From JACMLD01 sp039919885 (GTDB taxonomy: Bacteria > Bacteroidota > Bacteroidia > Chitinophagales > Chitinophagaceae), in contig JBDSEV010000023.1 of NCBI GenBank assembly GCA_039919885.1, positions 1-64,000 on the forward strand: a DNA stretch of 64,000 nucleotides, given 5' to 3'. The notes below the pieces were generated by a model. That model searched no databases, was not told the DNA's origin, and saw only the letters and a list, made by a program, of their open reading frames with translations. The translations under genes and the position numbers were made by a program. Position 1 is the stretch's first letter, and every line of letters begins with the position of its first letter. This document shows, in pieces, positions 63,409 to 64,000 of the stretch.

Positions 63409-64000
63409 ATGCGCGCAGCCAAATCCGTGGGGAGCATCCTTGCTCTGCTGATTCTTTTATTTTCGTTCCAGGTAAACCTCAGTTCCTGTCAAAAGGAAAT
63501 TATCACCGACACGCTTTACATCACGGACACCCTTACTCTCAAAGACACCATTCGTATCGTAGACAGCAGCAATTGCAATTGTTATAATTTGAATGATGGA
63601 CTGGTAGCCTATTACAATTTCAACAACGGTACATTAAAAGACAGCAGCGGTTATGATAACCACATCACTTTCAGCAATGCGGTTAAAACTGCCGACCGGT
63701 TTGGAAGGGCCAATAATGCTTACCTGTTTAACGGGTCCAGCAGTTACATGAGTGTGCCAAACAGTGTGAGTTTAAATCCTACAAAGGCCATTACACTCAT
63801 GGCTACTTTTAAAATTCAAGGTTTTTATGCGGCTAATTGCAGCAACAACCAAATCTTTGGTAAAGGCTGGAATGATTATATTGATGGGTTTTACGCGCTT
63901 CGGTTTTATTCCACACCGGGATGTAATATGCCGCTTGACACCTCGAAAGAAGTCATTTATGGGTCATTCGGAGATCTTTCAGCACGGCCAAGCACTGCGA
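63409..64000 (+). CDS. LamG-fold lipoprotein (5-prime part)
   Basis: An open frame runs from ATG 63409 to the window edge (197 codons). MRAAKSVGSILALLILLFSF is a signal peptide, and VNLSSC ends in a lipobox, so the protein is lipid-anchored, probably to the outer membrane. A repetitive Asp/Thr stalk (TLYITDTLTLKDTIRIVD) precedes a concanavalin-like LamG_3-type domain, with GLVAYYNFNNGTLKDSSGYDN and AYLFNGSSSYMSVPNS. Such domains bind glycans or are parts of T9SS surface proteins. The remainder lies beyond the window. Confidence 0.88.
   Translation, partial: MRAAKSVGSILALLILLFSFQVNLSSCQKEIITDTLYITDTLTLKDTIRIVDSSNCNCYNLNDGLVAYYNFNNGTLKDSSGYDNHITFSNAVKTADRFGRANNAYLFNGSSSYMSVPNSVSLNPTKAITLMATFKIQGFYAANCSNNQIFGKGWNDYIDGFYALRFYSTPGCNMPLDTSKEVIYGSFGDLSARPSTA

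Noticed and set aside
1..64000. tRNA, rRNA, tmRNA, SRP RNA or RNase P RNA genes
   Set aside because: A reading of all intergenic gaps found no T-loop, CCA-ending cloverleaf or conserved core of these RNAs.

Overview
The window comes from a chromosome of a Bacteroidota bacterium, most likely of the Chitinophagaceae or a close family. Six secreted proteins end in type IX secretion (T9SS) type A sorting domains, and there are a TonB-dependent receptor, a PorP/SprF-type T9SS outer-membrane protein and a DUF3098 gene beside ftsX and uppP. Several genes are preceded by the Bacteroidota -7 box (TAnnTTTG), and Shine-Dalgarno sequences are scarce. I see no phage, insertion sequence, CRISPR array, tRNA or rRNA.

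Layout. 1-3.9 kb: end of an ATP synthase operon (atpB partial, atpE, atpF, atpH, atpA), closed by a strong terminator without atpG. 4.2-10.1 kb: a T9SS secreted protein, duplicated terminators, a TonB-dependent receptor with a helical secreted partner, and a membrane protein paired with a winged-helix regulator. 10.2-15.8 kb: another T9SS protein, an ABC exporter with a LolA-like protein, and pdxA.

16-35 kb is the most distinctive part. A leftward block holds two paralogous secreted purple-acid-type phosphatases flanking a di-haem cytochrome c peroxidase. Divergent from it are two giant T9SS surface proteins with calcium-binding TSP3-like repeats and a T9SS esterase. Five copies of one beta-sandwich domain are spread over the two phosphatases and the two giant proteins, so I read this as one cell-surface locus; its substrate is unknown.

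35-46 kb: housekeeping genes (rsmA, a 2-hydroxyacid dehydrogenase, greA, a HIT protein, ruvC, a flippase-like membrane protein and a DUF3108 protein), two tandem small secreted paralogues of unknown function, an MBL-fold hydrolase with an MFS transporter, then uppP-DUF3098-ftsX. 46-57.6 kb: leuS, an EI24 protein, a 3-methyladenine DNA glycosylase overlapping a dicarboxylate/amino-acid symporter, a PorP/SprF protein, a telomere-like tandem repeat, upp, anmK, an NTF2-fold protein and an alditol-oxidase-like flavoprotein. 57.9-64 kb: a LiaF-like, DUF4288, LytS-type kinase and LytTR regulator operon, adenine deaminase, and the start of a LamG-fold lipoprotein.

Small-scale signals of interest are an intrinsic-terminator-like hairpin in the greA leader, a promoter placement implying leaderless rsmA mRNA, mutually exclusive hairpins between atpE and atpF, and several perfect inverted repeats that look like operators.
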